A DNA stretch of 64,000 nucleotides from Rhabdornis inornatus (taxonomy: Eukaryota; Chordata; Aves; Passeriformes; Rhabdornithidae): positions 1,736,001 to 1,800,000 of the forward strand of contig VWZS01003477.1 of assembly GCA_013397075.1 (NCBI GenBank), given 5' to 3'. Below the pieces are notes generated by a model. The model saw only the letters and a list, made by a program, of their open reading frames with translations. It was not told where the DNA came from and ran no database searches. The first letter of the stretch is position 1, and each line of letters opens with the position of its first letter. Below are positions 25,215 to 37,404 of this stretch, piece after piece. The translations under genes and the position numbers were made by a program.

Positions 25215-27531
25215 CTGCAATGGGTAAGCAGGCATAAACCAGTGCTAACAAAGATTAATTTTGATTCATCTTTTACAGTTTTGAAATTTACTAGCAGAGC
25301 TGTGTAAGCTATAGAAAATGGATTTTTTTGGGACATGCAGTAGGAATCAATACAGTTCAGAAAAGCCTAAAGCAAACTGAGCAAACTTTTGTAAAAAGTT
25401 GAGGAAAAAAGTTCATTACAATTGCCTGCATCTCTCATGGCTGAATGTTGTCCTAGGAGAGACAGCAAAAACATGGAAGGATGCAGCTGAGTTCTCTGGC
25501 AATGTGTTTTCTGTTTTCATAATTTCATTTTGAATTTTGAAATTGAATATTTATCCCTTTAATACAATAAGCTAATTCTTTATCCATAAACAGTGCCTGA
25601 TAACAAAGGGACCATGGAACAGACTGACCAGCACTGGATAACTTCCCCTTCCTTGGAGGAAATTAATTAGTTTGGTAACCAAATTACACAGAGTAGCCTG
25701 ATAGACACTCTCCTGGTGATTCTACAATCCATTTTATTGATACACAGAAATAATATTGGCGATGTTAATGACACATGGAAAAAATATGGGGGGGTGTCTC
25801 CCTCTGCAAGGTGTAAAGAAGTAGTCCTTTAGCACCAGGATGTAAAAATAGTTTTTGATATCACCTCTCATGAAAATGCATTGGCATCCTTTTTCCACAC
25901 ATGTAATAGATGCTGCTGCATTATTCCTTTCCATCTTCTCCTCATGTAGTGCCTGTTGTCAACAGTTTGCCTGCAATCTCATAACTTAGATATCACAGCA
26001 TTTTTAATTCATTAAAATGGTCTTTATAAACAGCTAATAACTTTTCTTTCTTTCTTAATGAATATAGCACCTATGTATTCAGAAGGCTGCTGACAGATTT
26101 TTTGGTTGGCTGACAAGCATTTTTAGTCTTCATCAAGTTTCTATTATCATATTGCTGGAGCTGTATCTTCAGTGCTTTGACAATATTAATGACTGTATCA
26201 TGTCAAATGGCACTGTTTTCTCCTGAGATTACGGAATATTTTAGACATTCACAATAGAGCAAATGGTTTAGGCAAAAATGTTGTTGGCTTATCTTCACAG
26301 GTAGAACTCAGGCTAATTCAGAAACACTTTTCAAAAACGAAACACTTGTAAACAATAGCAACACCTCACTCAAGCTGCTGTCTCATTCCACACTCTTTTC
26401 TTGGATTTTAAGACGTTGTAGCTGAGAAGTGAACCTCAGGCATATTCACTGAGAGAAATACATAAAAGAATTTGAGCAGTGCTGGGAAAAATAATTCTAA
26501 AAGTCAAACTCAGAGAACAAACACACTTTTATTTTTAATAGTGAATCCGTTTTGATTCTACCAGGATCACCCAGTACTGTATGTTGTACTTTCATGATAG
26601 CCTATTTTAGTCCCTAATCAGTATTAGTATTGCATTGGAATTTTAAGTATTAATCATATCTTTTATATCAATACCTCTTTGAAGTTTTCTTTCAAAACAA
26701 TTTGAAAACTCTCCTACAAAAAGCAATAAATATAGTAATACTTCACATGACTCAGCATTATTCCTCAAAGTATTTATTGTTTATTAACAGTAATGAAAAT
26801 TGGTTTGAGGCACTAAATAGTTGAAATCTTACAAACAGGATTTTTGGACAAATATTCTCCTTTCATAAAACTTTGTTAGTTCATGTGTTGCAGTGTGTTC
26901 TCTTCTGATTTCTTAGTTGTGACTCAGGTTGATCTCATGCAAAAGATGAATATGATGCAGCAATGTTACCTAGCTTAAAAGAAACCAAGACAAGACAGAC
27001 TACCTTTCTGTTAAGCAAATGCTAGTGAAAAAGCTGTTGTTGCTGAAAATTCCTGTCTCTTACCCTGTCGACAGTGTTGGAGGTGTCACAAGAGCAAGTC
27101 TTGAAACAACAGGGAAGCTAATTTGCTCTGATGACTTGTCACCTTACATATATAGAATATCTGTTAGGATGCTTTGTGGCAGAATCTGCTTGAATGTGTT
27201 GGAAGCAGTATCAGGAAAAGTATTTAAGTGGTTGAATAAATACAAACTAGCAAACTGCAGTATTTTGGACATAAGGTCTGTGTACACTATATATCCAACA
27301 CTGCCAAATTGCTTTTTGCTTCCAATCAAAAAAGGAGGACTGTATAAACAAATATCTGAAATACCTGAAGTGTCAAATATCAAACTGAAAGTCCTGATAT
27401 TCTTACAGATGGAAAGTAAGTTAGGCACTGCTGTGGACACGTTTTCTAGGCACATTTTAGATACCTTTTACAATTAATTTTGAAAAATAAAGGAAAAAAA
27501 TTCCAACAAAGTAGCAATAATAGCATTGCAA

Positions 27532-27556
27532 TGCAAGACACTGACAGTGTCTTGCA
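27532..27556. repeat. perfect 25-bp palindrome (12-bp arms, 1-nt centre)
   Basis: TGCAAGACACTG, A, CAGTGTCTTGCA: the arms are exact reverse complements. It could be a dimeric factor site or a hairpin in RNA. Confidence 0.9.
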
Positions 27557-28900
27557 CGTTCCATACTTGCTGAATGCTACAGTTTACAGAACTTCATACA
27601 TACCAGTTTACAATGTTAAGAGCAAATAATCCTAAGAGTTTTCTACAATATACCTGTTTTTCTAACCAAATATTTCTCTCCTTTTTCTGTGCTGTTTTTC
27701 AGAAGTTACCTCTCCCTGCCATCATTTTAGAGTCTTACTAACTATTCATTTTGTGAAAATACTTAATTTCCTTGAAAAAGGTTTTATGCAAACTAGAAAT
27801 ATTACATTTCATAGGAGTTGGCAGGAACAGAGAGTCAGAATGCACATCAGAATCTCTCTAAAGAATAAAAAAATAGGTTTTTTTACTACAACAATGTGCT
27901 CAACTTAAGCAGGTCCAGAAAAGCTGTTAAGTGTCTCTTAAGTCTTCCTTTTGAAAGACCAATATGACTGTCATTTATTGTACAGCCTTCTAACAAAGTG
28001 TAACATATATTACTTCTCTGCAATGGATGAGTTTATTAGGCAAGATGAGGTAAGAGAGCTGTTCTGGAGACCAGAATCAATAAATTTACATTTATCCGCT
28101 GCATATTGAAACCATATCTCTTGATCAGTGTGGCTTTTTTTTTCCCCTGTTTGAAGCATTAGAAACACAGATGTTTATAAGTTAAAAATCTGAAATTGCC
28201 TAATCATATAAAGTCTGAAATATTTTAGTAGTTTTTCAACGTCTGACTTTGGCCTTCTACCATACCATTTCATTGCTTTGGATAGAGATCAGAATCTATG
28301 AATATTTTAATTTATTCCAGCAGAACAAAATGGGAATTCTCCTTAAAATGCAATTAAAATCCAGAAGTTTTTTTTAATTGGCCATGCTTCCCTGATCATT
28401 GACTGTTTCCAAAGATGCAGGTAGACTGCTTCAAAATCTTACAATTTCAACTGAAAAAATAAAAATGACCATTGCATGAAGTTATCAGTGTGGTATTTTA
28501 AGCCTATTGAACATCTTGTCTTGCTCTAAATTGACCAAAGGGAAAAAAAATTTCTTTAATTCTGGGATACTGACACAGAATATGAGCCAGCCGAAAGAAA
28601 GGGCCAAGAAAGTACAGTTACATGGGGAAAACCCCCACATACTCCAGTCTTACAAGTCACATCAGAAGTTCCCTCACTGGAGCCAGGAAATTATTTTCCT
28701 TAGTCTTCCATCATGTTAGTAGGGTACACTGCACAGAGAGTGGAGTGAATTACAGTTTGTTTGATGCTTTGCTTCTCTGTGAAGAGACTTGTAGATGCAG
28801 AATAGCATCATTTAATACATCAGTACTATACAGAAATTTCTAATATCCTAATCCCACTTCATCAAACCAGTTGTTTTTCTTCAGTGGGCTTCCTCTTTGA

Positions 28901-28931
28901 AAAAAAAAAAAAATATATATATATTTTTTAG
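28901..28931. repeat. poly-A / (AT)n microsatellite
   Basis: A run of about 14 A is followed by alternating AT and a short T run. No retroposon body was recognised beside it. Confidence 0.8.
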
Positions 28932-31900
28932 GGATATGTATGGGAAATGAACATAGTACTTCAGAGAAATAAACAAATGATGATGGGTGATGGGTCATAC
29001 CTATCTGTACTCTTTACTGCACACCTGCCTTTCAGTTTCTGGGTGTTTTCTGGCTGTTTTCAACTCTCTGCTGAGTCAGCTCTTATTCTTTGCGTTCTGC
29101 ACAATTAATATAAAGACAAGTATCAGTGTGGGCAGTGGATGAAGCAAGCTGGATTTCCTCTCCCCATCACAGCCACCTCGCTGTGCCCTATGATCCGCAT
29201 GACGCTTCCCACGTGATGCCAGCACCACGCACTGTGGCTGAAGGGAGCCTGCCCACAGGCTGACCAGGGGCCAGCTGGCTGCCACCACATGACCAAAAGT
29301 GGAGTGACAAAAGATGGGTGAGTGATGAGCAGAGCTCGCTCACCAGCACCAAGGGAGGAAGGCCTCTCTTGCTCCACATTTCCTTGCACCTCAGCCAGCA
29401 GTGAAGGGTGGCTGTTGCCCTGTCCTCAGATCATTCCACCCTCTTCCTTGCAGTCTCACCACAGCTTAGCGGATGTTTTGCAGAGCTGTCTTGGTACAAG
29501 GATATAAACAGAAATAAAAAAAACCAAAACTATTCAATTTTTTTTCTTTTTCAGCAAATTAATTTTCTGCTGCTTTAACATGCTAAAATGACTTGGCAAA
29601 GGACATGACAAAGCATGACAAAGGACTGCAATAAGGGAGGGGCAGGAACAGAATGCCCAGGAAAAGGGAAGTAAAAGAGGAAAGAGCTTTCCTCTTTAAA
29701 AATATCTATTATATAAACTTGAATATATATAAAGGGGCAGAGAGTAGGACTGTAGGCAGCAGCTGGATTGGTCTAGGCTGCCACTGAACTTCAGGCTCAA
29801 CCAGATGTGCTCGTGGAGGCGTTCCACAGGATGCAAGAGCTGGCAAAACATGAGAGGACATAAGATGCAGCTTAAAGACAGGAAAGAAAGGGAGAGCAGG
29901 ACCTTGCATCTGGTAATGATGAGCTGTTAGATAAGCCAGCTCATCATGACTTGCCCAGGGTGGTAGTACATCACGCCCAAGTACTTTAAAAAGTGTTGGC
30001 ATCAATTTGTCTTTTTTTAATTGATTTTCTAGAAACTTTTAAAAAATATAGTTAAGCTTGAAGCCTCTACTCTCTTTCCCATTCAGCTGAGCAAGTTTCA
30101 ATTTATTCTCTGTGAAGAGAAGTCCGACTGGCACTTTAAACAATTGCCTAAGTCTGTTCCCATAGGAAACAAAACAAAGATCAATAAAATACACACCTAT
30201 AAAGGGTCATGCAATTAAAGGGATGCTGTCAACTACAATTATTTTAATTAACCAATTAACGTAGTAAAAATGTTTTGATACTGTTCTTTAACTAGTATCT
30301 CATGTTTTAAAAAATATCCCTTTTACAGGTTTTCCTTTTTCCTACTGTTTCCTGCTTGAGTCTATAGAAGGAACTGTACTTCTGGTTGACAAAACAACAA
30401 TTGCAAATATGCTCTGGTTTATCTCATATACAACCTTTTTTGCCCACCTCTGTGTATATTTCCTCATGCCTCTTCTTCCATCTTTTCTCTGCTGCCTCAG
30501 TAAACACCCACTCACAGTACTGTGGGAAAGTAGGAACTTGTGCTTTGCTGTGCAGTGCAAGAAAGTGACTCCATCCAGCTTATGGTGCGAGCATGACACT
30601 CATTTTGAGAAAAGCCTTCTTCATAATATAGTTGTGATCTGTTTCACTGTTACAGACTACACATTTTGAGCGTTTACAGGAGAACCATCAATTGCTGTCA
30701 GTGGAACACATCCATGATGTATGTTTATACGGATTAACACAAAATACATAAAACTTTTCCTGGAGGAACCAGGCAATTAGAGACTTCTGTGAATCCCAGA
30801 GTAGGGCTACCTGCATCATTAAACACTTAACTAGGCCATCTCAAAATGGAGCTAACTGCTTGTGAAAATCTCTCCATTGTCACATTCAGCATTATTAACG
30901 GGGAAGATTCAGTATTACATCATTGCTTTTCTCTCGAGCCTTTCTTTTCTTTCGCTTCCTTGCCTTCCACTTGGTTTTGTGTCTATTCTAGACCTGCCCT
31001 ACCTCACTGCATATACTTTATCTCAGCAAACAGCAATGTTGGTCTTGGGTTTCATACCAACCTCTCTTTCCCACCTCCCTGACATAAAACAATGAGTAAA
31101 AAGAATAAGGGAGAACAGCTCATTTTACACCTCTCAGAGCTATTGTTTTCAGGACAATAAGCCAGGACTGCTGCTCAGGGGTGCAGCACTGCAATGATTG
31201 AATTAATTTCAAATTTGGAAAGCCTGGTTTCCTTCCCTTCCCCCTCAGCAAACAGGATTAAAAGAAAATTAGTTCATTTACTTGGTAATTTATACTCTGT
31301 GGAATCTGAATATTCAATGAGCTCTATATACAAAAGACTAGATATGACTCATGAATCATATGGCTGACAACACTGCAGTAGAGAAAGGAAGTCTGACAAT
31401 CAACAGAAATGTGATACTGATACATACACAAATGTGGTCAGAGGCCACAAAAAAAACCAAAGACATTTTTTCTGCTATTTTTGTTCATGTATTTACTATA
31501 GGGATTATTCTGATATTTCTGTGAACACTCAAATGGATGGACTTTGCTCAGAAGTGTGTGCCCAACTGGGTATGTGTTTATGGAAGCAGAGTTTTAGCAA
31601 TTACTCCTGCTACTAGTACAACATCTTCTGATGGAAATCTGATTTTCACTCAATAAATGCATATTCCATATTGAAATCAACATAACAGCACACTTTTAAG
31701 TGTTCCCAGAAGTTTGTCTTCTTCAAATATGTCCATGTGGGTCATGGATCATTAGATCTATTTCTATTTTTTCCTGTAAGATTTATTAACCGTAATTATT
31801 TTAACCAATAATTATTCTTTAAAAAATTAAAGAACTTCCTATAAGAAAAGCTAGGGGATTATTTGTATAGTCAAGAGAATGTTTTGGCCGAGGTTCTGAA

Positions 31901-31976
31901 AATTATTGTAAATACTGTAGAACATATGCTTTTTACATCATAATAGGAGAATGAGTTTATAAATCTGATTTTTTTA

Positions 31977-32000
31977 TAGAGTTAGTTTAATCTAACTCTA
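31977..32000. repeat. inverted repeat, 9-bp arms, 6-nt loop
   Basis: TAGAGTTAG, TTTAAT, CTAACTCTA form exact arms, inside an AT-rich stretch rich in homeodomain-type TAAT cores. Confidence 0.85.
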
Positions 32001-35000
32001 GTGCTAATCTATTAGCATTCATCTAAATGAATTCTGATGAGCAAATGGCTGTCTGGAGTATAATTACATTTTAAACCAATAAAACTGTAACCAGCAAATC
32101 CAGAAAAACTATTCAGAATTCTAAAGAAAATTATTCATGCAATAAATAATATGCAAAGATTAGTCTTGGAGGCATTCTGAATTGGTATGTTTTATTTGAT
32201 TAAGGGGAGTGTAGGTACAGAATACCCGAGGGAATAAAACAGGAAAAAAAATTAACTTTGAGATACAGACATAAATATTTATATGCAAAAATGCATTAAG
32301 TGGGGTTTCATATAGAAGAATGAAGTCTTCTTCCATGAGGAGTGTGAGTCCTTCATGCAGACAGCATCAGCCCTTGATGCCTCAGAGATAGTGAATACTT
32401 GGTAAAGTTGATGGCTGAATCTTCAGGTGGCTACTCAGAGCTCAGGACTAGGGACAGAGGACATTCACAGGGAGAAAGCCTGGCATTCACTGCCCATGGA
32501 AGAAACTGCAGGTGGATTTTTAGGGACACCATACTGAGAAGGAACACCTTATGAGGGGAAATAATCTTTAAAAACTTGCATTTTTTTTTCCACTTCCGAA
32601 GAAAACTGCAATTAAGAAGATTTCTTCCACAGAGAAATTCTAACAAAAATCAAATTACTGGTGGCATGAAGGGACAGCTCATGGGGGTTTATGAGAACCC
32701 AGTTAAACTTCCCTTCTTTTTGTGATTCTCTTCATCCAAGCCATCTGGCACAGAACAGCTTTTGGCACACAGGTCAAAGCTAGGGCTTTCCTAGTGGACT
32801 GGCTCTGTCCTTTCTTCACACTCACAGAGCATATTTTAGTGCAAAATCCATCCCACGCTGTTTTTATCTGCCTGCCACAGCCCTGCCTGTCCTGCATTAT
32901 GCACAACGCTCAGCAATTGTCTGCCTTAACCACAGTCCCTAACCACAGCATGCTGCTCAGAAGAAGCCTAGCACACATCCGTCACCTTTGTGCAGCCTAC
33001 ACTACAGACACACCCCACCTCCTGTTATTTTGCTTTGCTTGCTGGCTGCCACTCTACCTGCTCCTTGTGCAACAGCTCCGGAAATCATGACAGCATCTCA
33101 GGCCTCTCCAGACCCTGCCAGATAAGTCATCTCTAGATGTCTCATTTTAGTACCTTGCAAGAACTTCTGGACTTACATAATTTTTTTTTTTCAATAACTT
33201 AACTTCATAACTTAAGAGGTTTTGCTTCTTGAAGACTAACATTCTCTGTGGTACCATGTTATGGTCTGTATTTGGAACAAGCAGCAGATAATCAAAAGCT
33301 CTCTGCGTGCCAGATGCCTGTCTCAGAGTTAGCACCTGCCATTCAGCACGAGCTGGCATTCTGGGCAGCCATGCATATTCAGGAGGCATCTAGTACAGAT
33401 GAGCTTCAGCAAATCCAAGGTGGGTCTGTTTTCAGTCAGGATCTTCAAAGCCATTCTCCATAGCTTATACCCCTACATAATTCTCAGCAACACTGAAAAT
33501 ATTGATAGCTCTTTGCCCTATGTGGACTCCCTATTGCCAGGAACAAAAGACAGGATTCACATTGGCACAGGATGTGTCTGTGCAGTTCTTACAACTACAC
33601 TGAAGAGAAAAAATATCAGTCATTGTCAGCTCTCACTCTCTACTCTTCCAGAGTGGGTAGCTGGCACTCTCTCCCCCACTGCAGAACCTCAGCTTCTGCA
33701 AAGCTGGAGAACTTGTGTTTATTTCAGGCATTGCTGGTTTTTTTTATCTTGGATGAGTGTCCATACCCAGGCAAGCTGCACACATGCTGTGTTGTGAGGG
33801 ACTGTGCACTCAGCTTGTTGACCACGTGGACTGCCAGGATTCATGGAATGTCAATTTTCCATGTTCTGTGAGAATCCCTGTGACTGGATACATCCCACAC
33901 CATCTCTGCAAGCAGGGTTTGGTGAACCCTTCAATGTGGAATAGCTTGGTAAAATTATGTCTTTCAGTCTGTCTATATCTATCTCAGCAATGCTGCTGCC
34001 TCTAGGCAATTCTGAGCCCTGGGCTGGTAGGCAAATGTGTGTTAGCCACAACACAGCCTCACAAGCACCACCTGGGTCTGTAGGGCAAGAAAGGCATTAC
34101 TTTAATGAATGCTCATTCCAACCAATGCTTACAGGGCATAACTGTTCTCTTCATACATATCCAAAAAAAAAAAAAAAGTACCAATTTATTTCCTTCCTCT
34201 GCACCTCCTCAAGAAGACAAATGCAAGCTTCCTCTCTATACAAAAAGATTTAAAAAAAAAACATCCTCCCACTTCCTTTTCCCACCTCCTTCCAAACTCA
34301 TGAAAACCACCAGTTTATCTCTTCTCTCCACCAACCTACCCGAAGGATACAGCTCTCCATCTCATTAAACGTTGTAAGATTAGCTCCTCCCCTGCCTCTG
34401 AGGAGTTAGAATGCTCTTTTTGAAGGTCAGTGATCAGGCCTGTATCTTGAAAGGCTCACGCAAAAATAAAACTGAAACTCTTTTGGGAAGATCAGCTGTA
34501 TCTTACTGCTTTTTTCCTGCACCATATCCCCACCAGACAGAGGCAGCCCACATTCCCTACTATCCCTCTCCAGGAGGCCAGCCATGGAGCTTAGATGAAG
34601 GAAGAAAACACCTACCTTCGAACACCTCACTCAAAATGGATGGCAAGCAGAAAACTTTAAATAAAAACATGTTGTACAATACATGTAGATCTAAGTACTT
34701 CTCACAAGTGGAAGAGTTCATCATAATTAACCCCTTTGAATTAAATAAACCCGAGTACTTACGTGTTAAGTCTCCACCTAGTGTTGCTATGCAGAGACCA
34801 CTTCAGAAAAGAAACACTGGATTTGGCCACCATGGATAAGGGATGCTCAGGCTGGGAGCTGCTTGGGCTAGTTCTGTTGCTTGCTAGGCTGACAGAACTC
34901 AGGTGGCTTCTCCTTGGATGGGGTTTTAACTGGGTGAAAGTTGCTGTTAAAAGGGGAAGGTGCCAAAACATGTTTTGAAGAAATGCTCCATGGTATATAA

Positions 35001-35361
35001 CTAGCAGCCAAAGCCACCAGCAGTGCAGAAGCATTTCCTCTTTCCTCTATAAACACTCAAATTTCTTACAGCGGGAGTGAGAGGACATAACTACTGCATG
35101 GCTTGAAGACAGAAATACAGATGGGGGGGAAATAACCTCTCATTCCTAGGTGAGGATTTAAACCAAATTTTTATTACAATGGCATACAATTTCCTTTTTT
35201 GAAGAAAAGGAAATTTTCATGTTTCCTTCCAGAGAGGAAGGAATTCACTGGAGTGACAAAAGGTGTTGTCCAGATCTTGTAAAATGCAGTTAAAATTAAA
35301 AAATCAAAGAGAAATGTTGCGATTTCTAAAAATCATGAAAATAAGAATACTCTTTTTGAAA

Positions 35362-35382
35362 ATGCTCTCTTGGAGAGAGCAT
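35362..35382. repeat. inverted repeat, 9-bp arms, 3-nt loop
   Basis: ATGCTCTCT, TGG, AGAGAGCAT form exact arms. The hairpin is framed by two copies of an actcttttt motif (35,349 and 35,383), so it sits between short direct repeats. Confidence 0.85.
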
Positions 35383-37390
35383 ACTCTTTTTTTCAGTAAT
35401 AATTTGAATGGGAATGCTAATTTTTAAGGTAAGGCTTTTGAATTTTGAATATTAACACACTCTTTTGAGCTTTAATTAAAAAGTTGCTACAATTTATCAT
35501 TTTGTAAGTAAAAAAGCAAAGTTCCTTCCATCCTTAGGAATGTTATTGCACTGTATTATTCTTTATATAATAAACTATTTGAAATAAATGGTATCAGTGG
35601 AACATACTACATTGTTGTTTTAGCATTGGGGAAAGCAAAATAAATTGTATTGACCAACAAAGATCTCCTTAAAATCTGAGACAGCTTAGCTCACTGGAAG
35701 AACACTGAGAAATTGTGCTTGTAGCTGCCACTGTTTTGGAAAGCCTGCTGGATCCAGTGGTAGTGATGTACTGCTTGGAACGAAGACAAATTAGATCACA
35801 ACATATATCACAGGGGCCCATCATCTGCATGGCCAAGTGCCACTTTTATGCCCTCCAAAAGCATTTGCTGTCAGATGATTTTGTCATGTCTTTGTCCACC
35901 CAGAGCAATACATGTCACAACCCTGGTGTTTATAAAGTTCAGAATTATACTTTTATTTTCTGTCAAAGATTAAACTAGGAAGACTCTCTTCAGTTGCTAC
36001 TTTCTTGTCTGCTTCATATCAGGCAGTAATACCCTTTTCTATCAGCTCAAGGGATCACAATTCTTCACCCACCCAAAGAGGAAGGGAGGAAAGAAAGGAG
36101 GGGGCGAGGGAGCTTTCCTCCACACCTGTAAGTTTCTGAGGCTTCTTCTGAGCTGAAAACATTTTAAATGTCAGATGTTAATCAGAAATTCTAGGCTGCT
36201 TAGTAGCATCTATGCCTCCTGGTTCTACCAAGTTGATCTTTCATGTCCTCCACGGGCTCATATACCCTCTAAAATGGCAAACCATCCATGTTTGCTCACT
36301 GGGATGTTAGATTTAATAAAATCTGCATGATACACATCCATGCAACATATGTGCATGTGAACAAACTCCATATCCCCATGCACAGACAGATAGAACAATG
36401 ACCCCATCTGACCTTCCAACCTGTCAACTTTTCATGGGGCTGATAAAGCAGCCTTGTGAGCTACCTCCTGACCCAAGGGTTTATTATAAGAGCCATAGTT
36501 TAAACCAGGTATCAATCCTGACATAAGCAAGAATACTCATACTTTCAGCTCAGTGAATGTGACAAAGTGTTCTTAAATGCACTATTCCCATTTCTTTCTC
36601 TAGTCCTCTCATTTCTAGAGAACCAAAAGCACCGTCCAATGAACACAGAAGGAGATGATAAGTCAGCTGTTAGCTTTAAGTTCTATTTCAGCTCTAACAT
36701 CAAAGGTCTCTTAAAAAGCCTAATAGAATTATAGACTTGAGTCTACCATGCTATTAATAGCATGCATGGCGCCAGTGTAATAAAAAATGGAAATTCATTG
36801 TCCAAGAATGATTTATGAAGCCCAGTAATTCATGTCAGAGTTTCCACAACATTGTGATTCTCAAAAAATCTCAGGTCCAACTAACTAACAGTGCTCAGTT
36901 AGACATTGATCCTTCAATGAATGCGTGCACTTCACTGATTTTATTTTGGCAAAGTTACAAGTATGGAAGTAAGACAGAAAGAGAGAGAAAGAAAAAGTGC
37001 AGTAAAATGTTCACCAATATTTCTAATCTGCTTTGTATGTGGTGTTTTAAAGATATTAATTTTATCTTTCCATCCTCTGGGACGAATGACTATGGAACAT
37101 GTACATTTCTGAAAAAATGCACAATTTTTAATATTGAGTTCAGCAGATTATATAAAAAATAGATATGAAGAAGCAAAGATCAGATTTAAGGATCATTTTA
37201 ATAACAGTCTTTATTTCAGATCCATAATATACATAATCTATAAAAATAATGCATTAAAAAATATTAGCCTATTTTCGACCATTTGTGTCTCTGTAATGCT
37301 ATTCCAAGTGAGCTCACTGATTTTTTTTTGTAACAGTGTACATTTAGTTTTAATGGTTCGGCTCTTCTTCAGTCATCAATAGGGAGCCTT

Positions 37391-37404
37391 GTTACCATGG
37401 TGAC
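37391..37404 (+). promoter_or_regulatory. X-box (RFX-like) motif
   Basis: GTTACCATGGTGAC resembles the palindromic RFX X-box GTTRCCATGGYAAC, differing in the right half (GGTGAC for GGYAAC). It is intergenic, about 6 kb upstream of TMEM242. Motif match only. Confidence 0.4.

Noticed and set aside
24407..25251. Short open frames between and across the CR1 copies
   Set aside because: They are translations of CR1 3' untranslated sequence in the wrong sense or frame, not reverse transcriptase coding.
29640..30005. Possible LTR-like stretch with a TATATAAAGGGG box and a moderate-GC body
   Set aside because: I could not find paired TG...CA ends, a target duplication, a poly(A) signal in place, or similarity to a known bird LTR.
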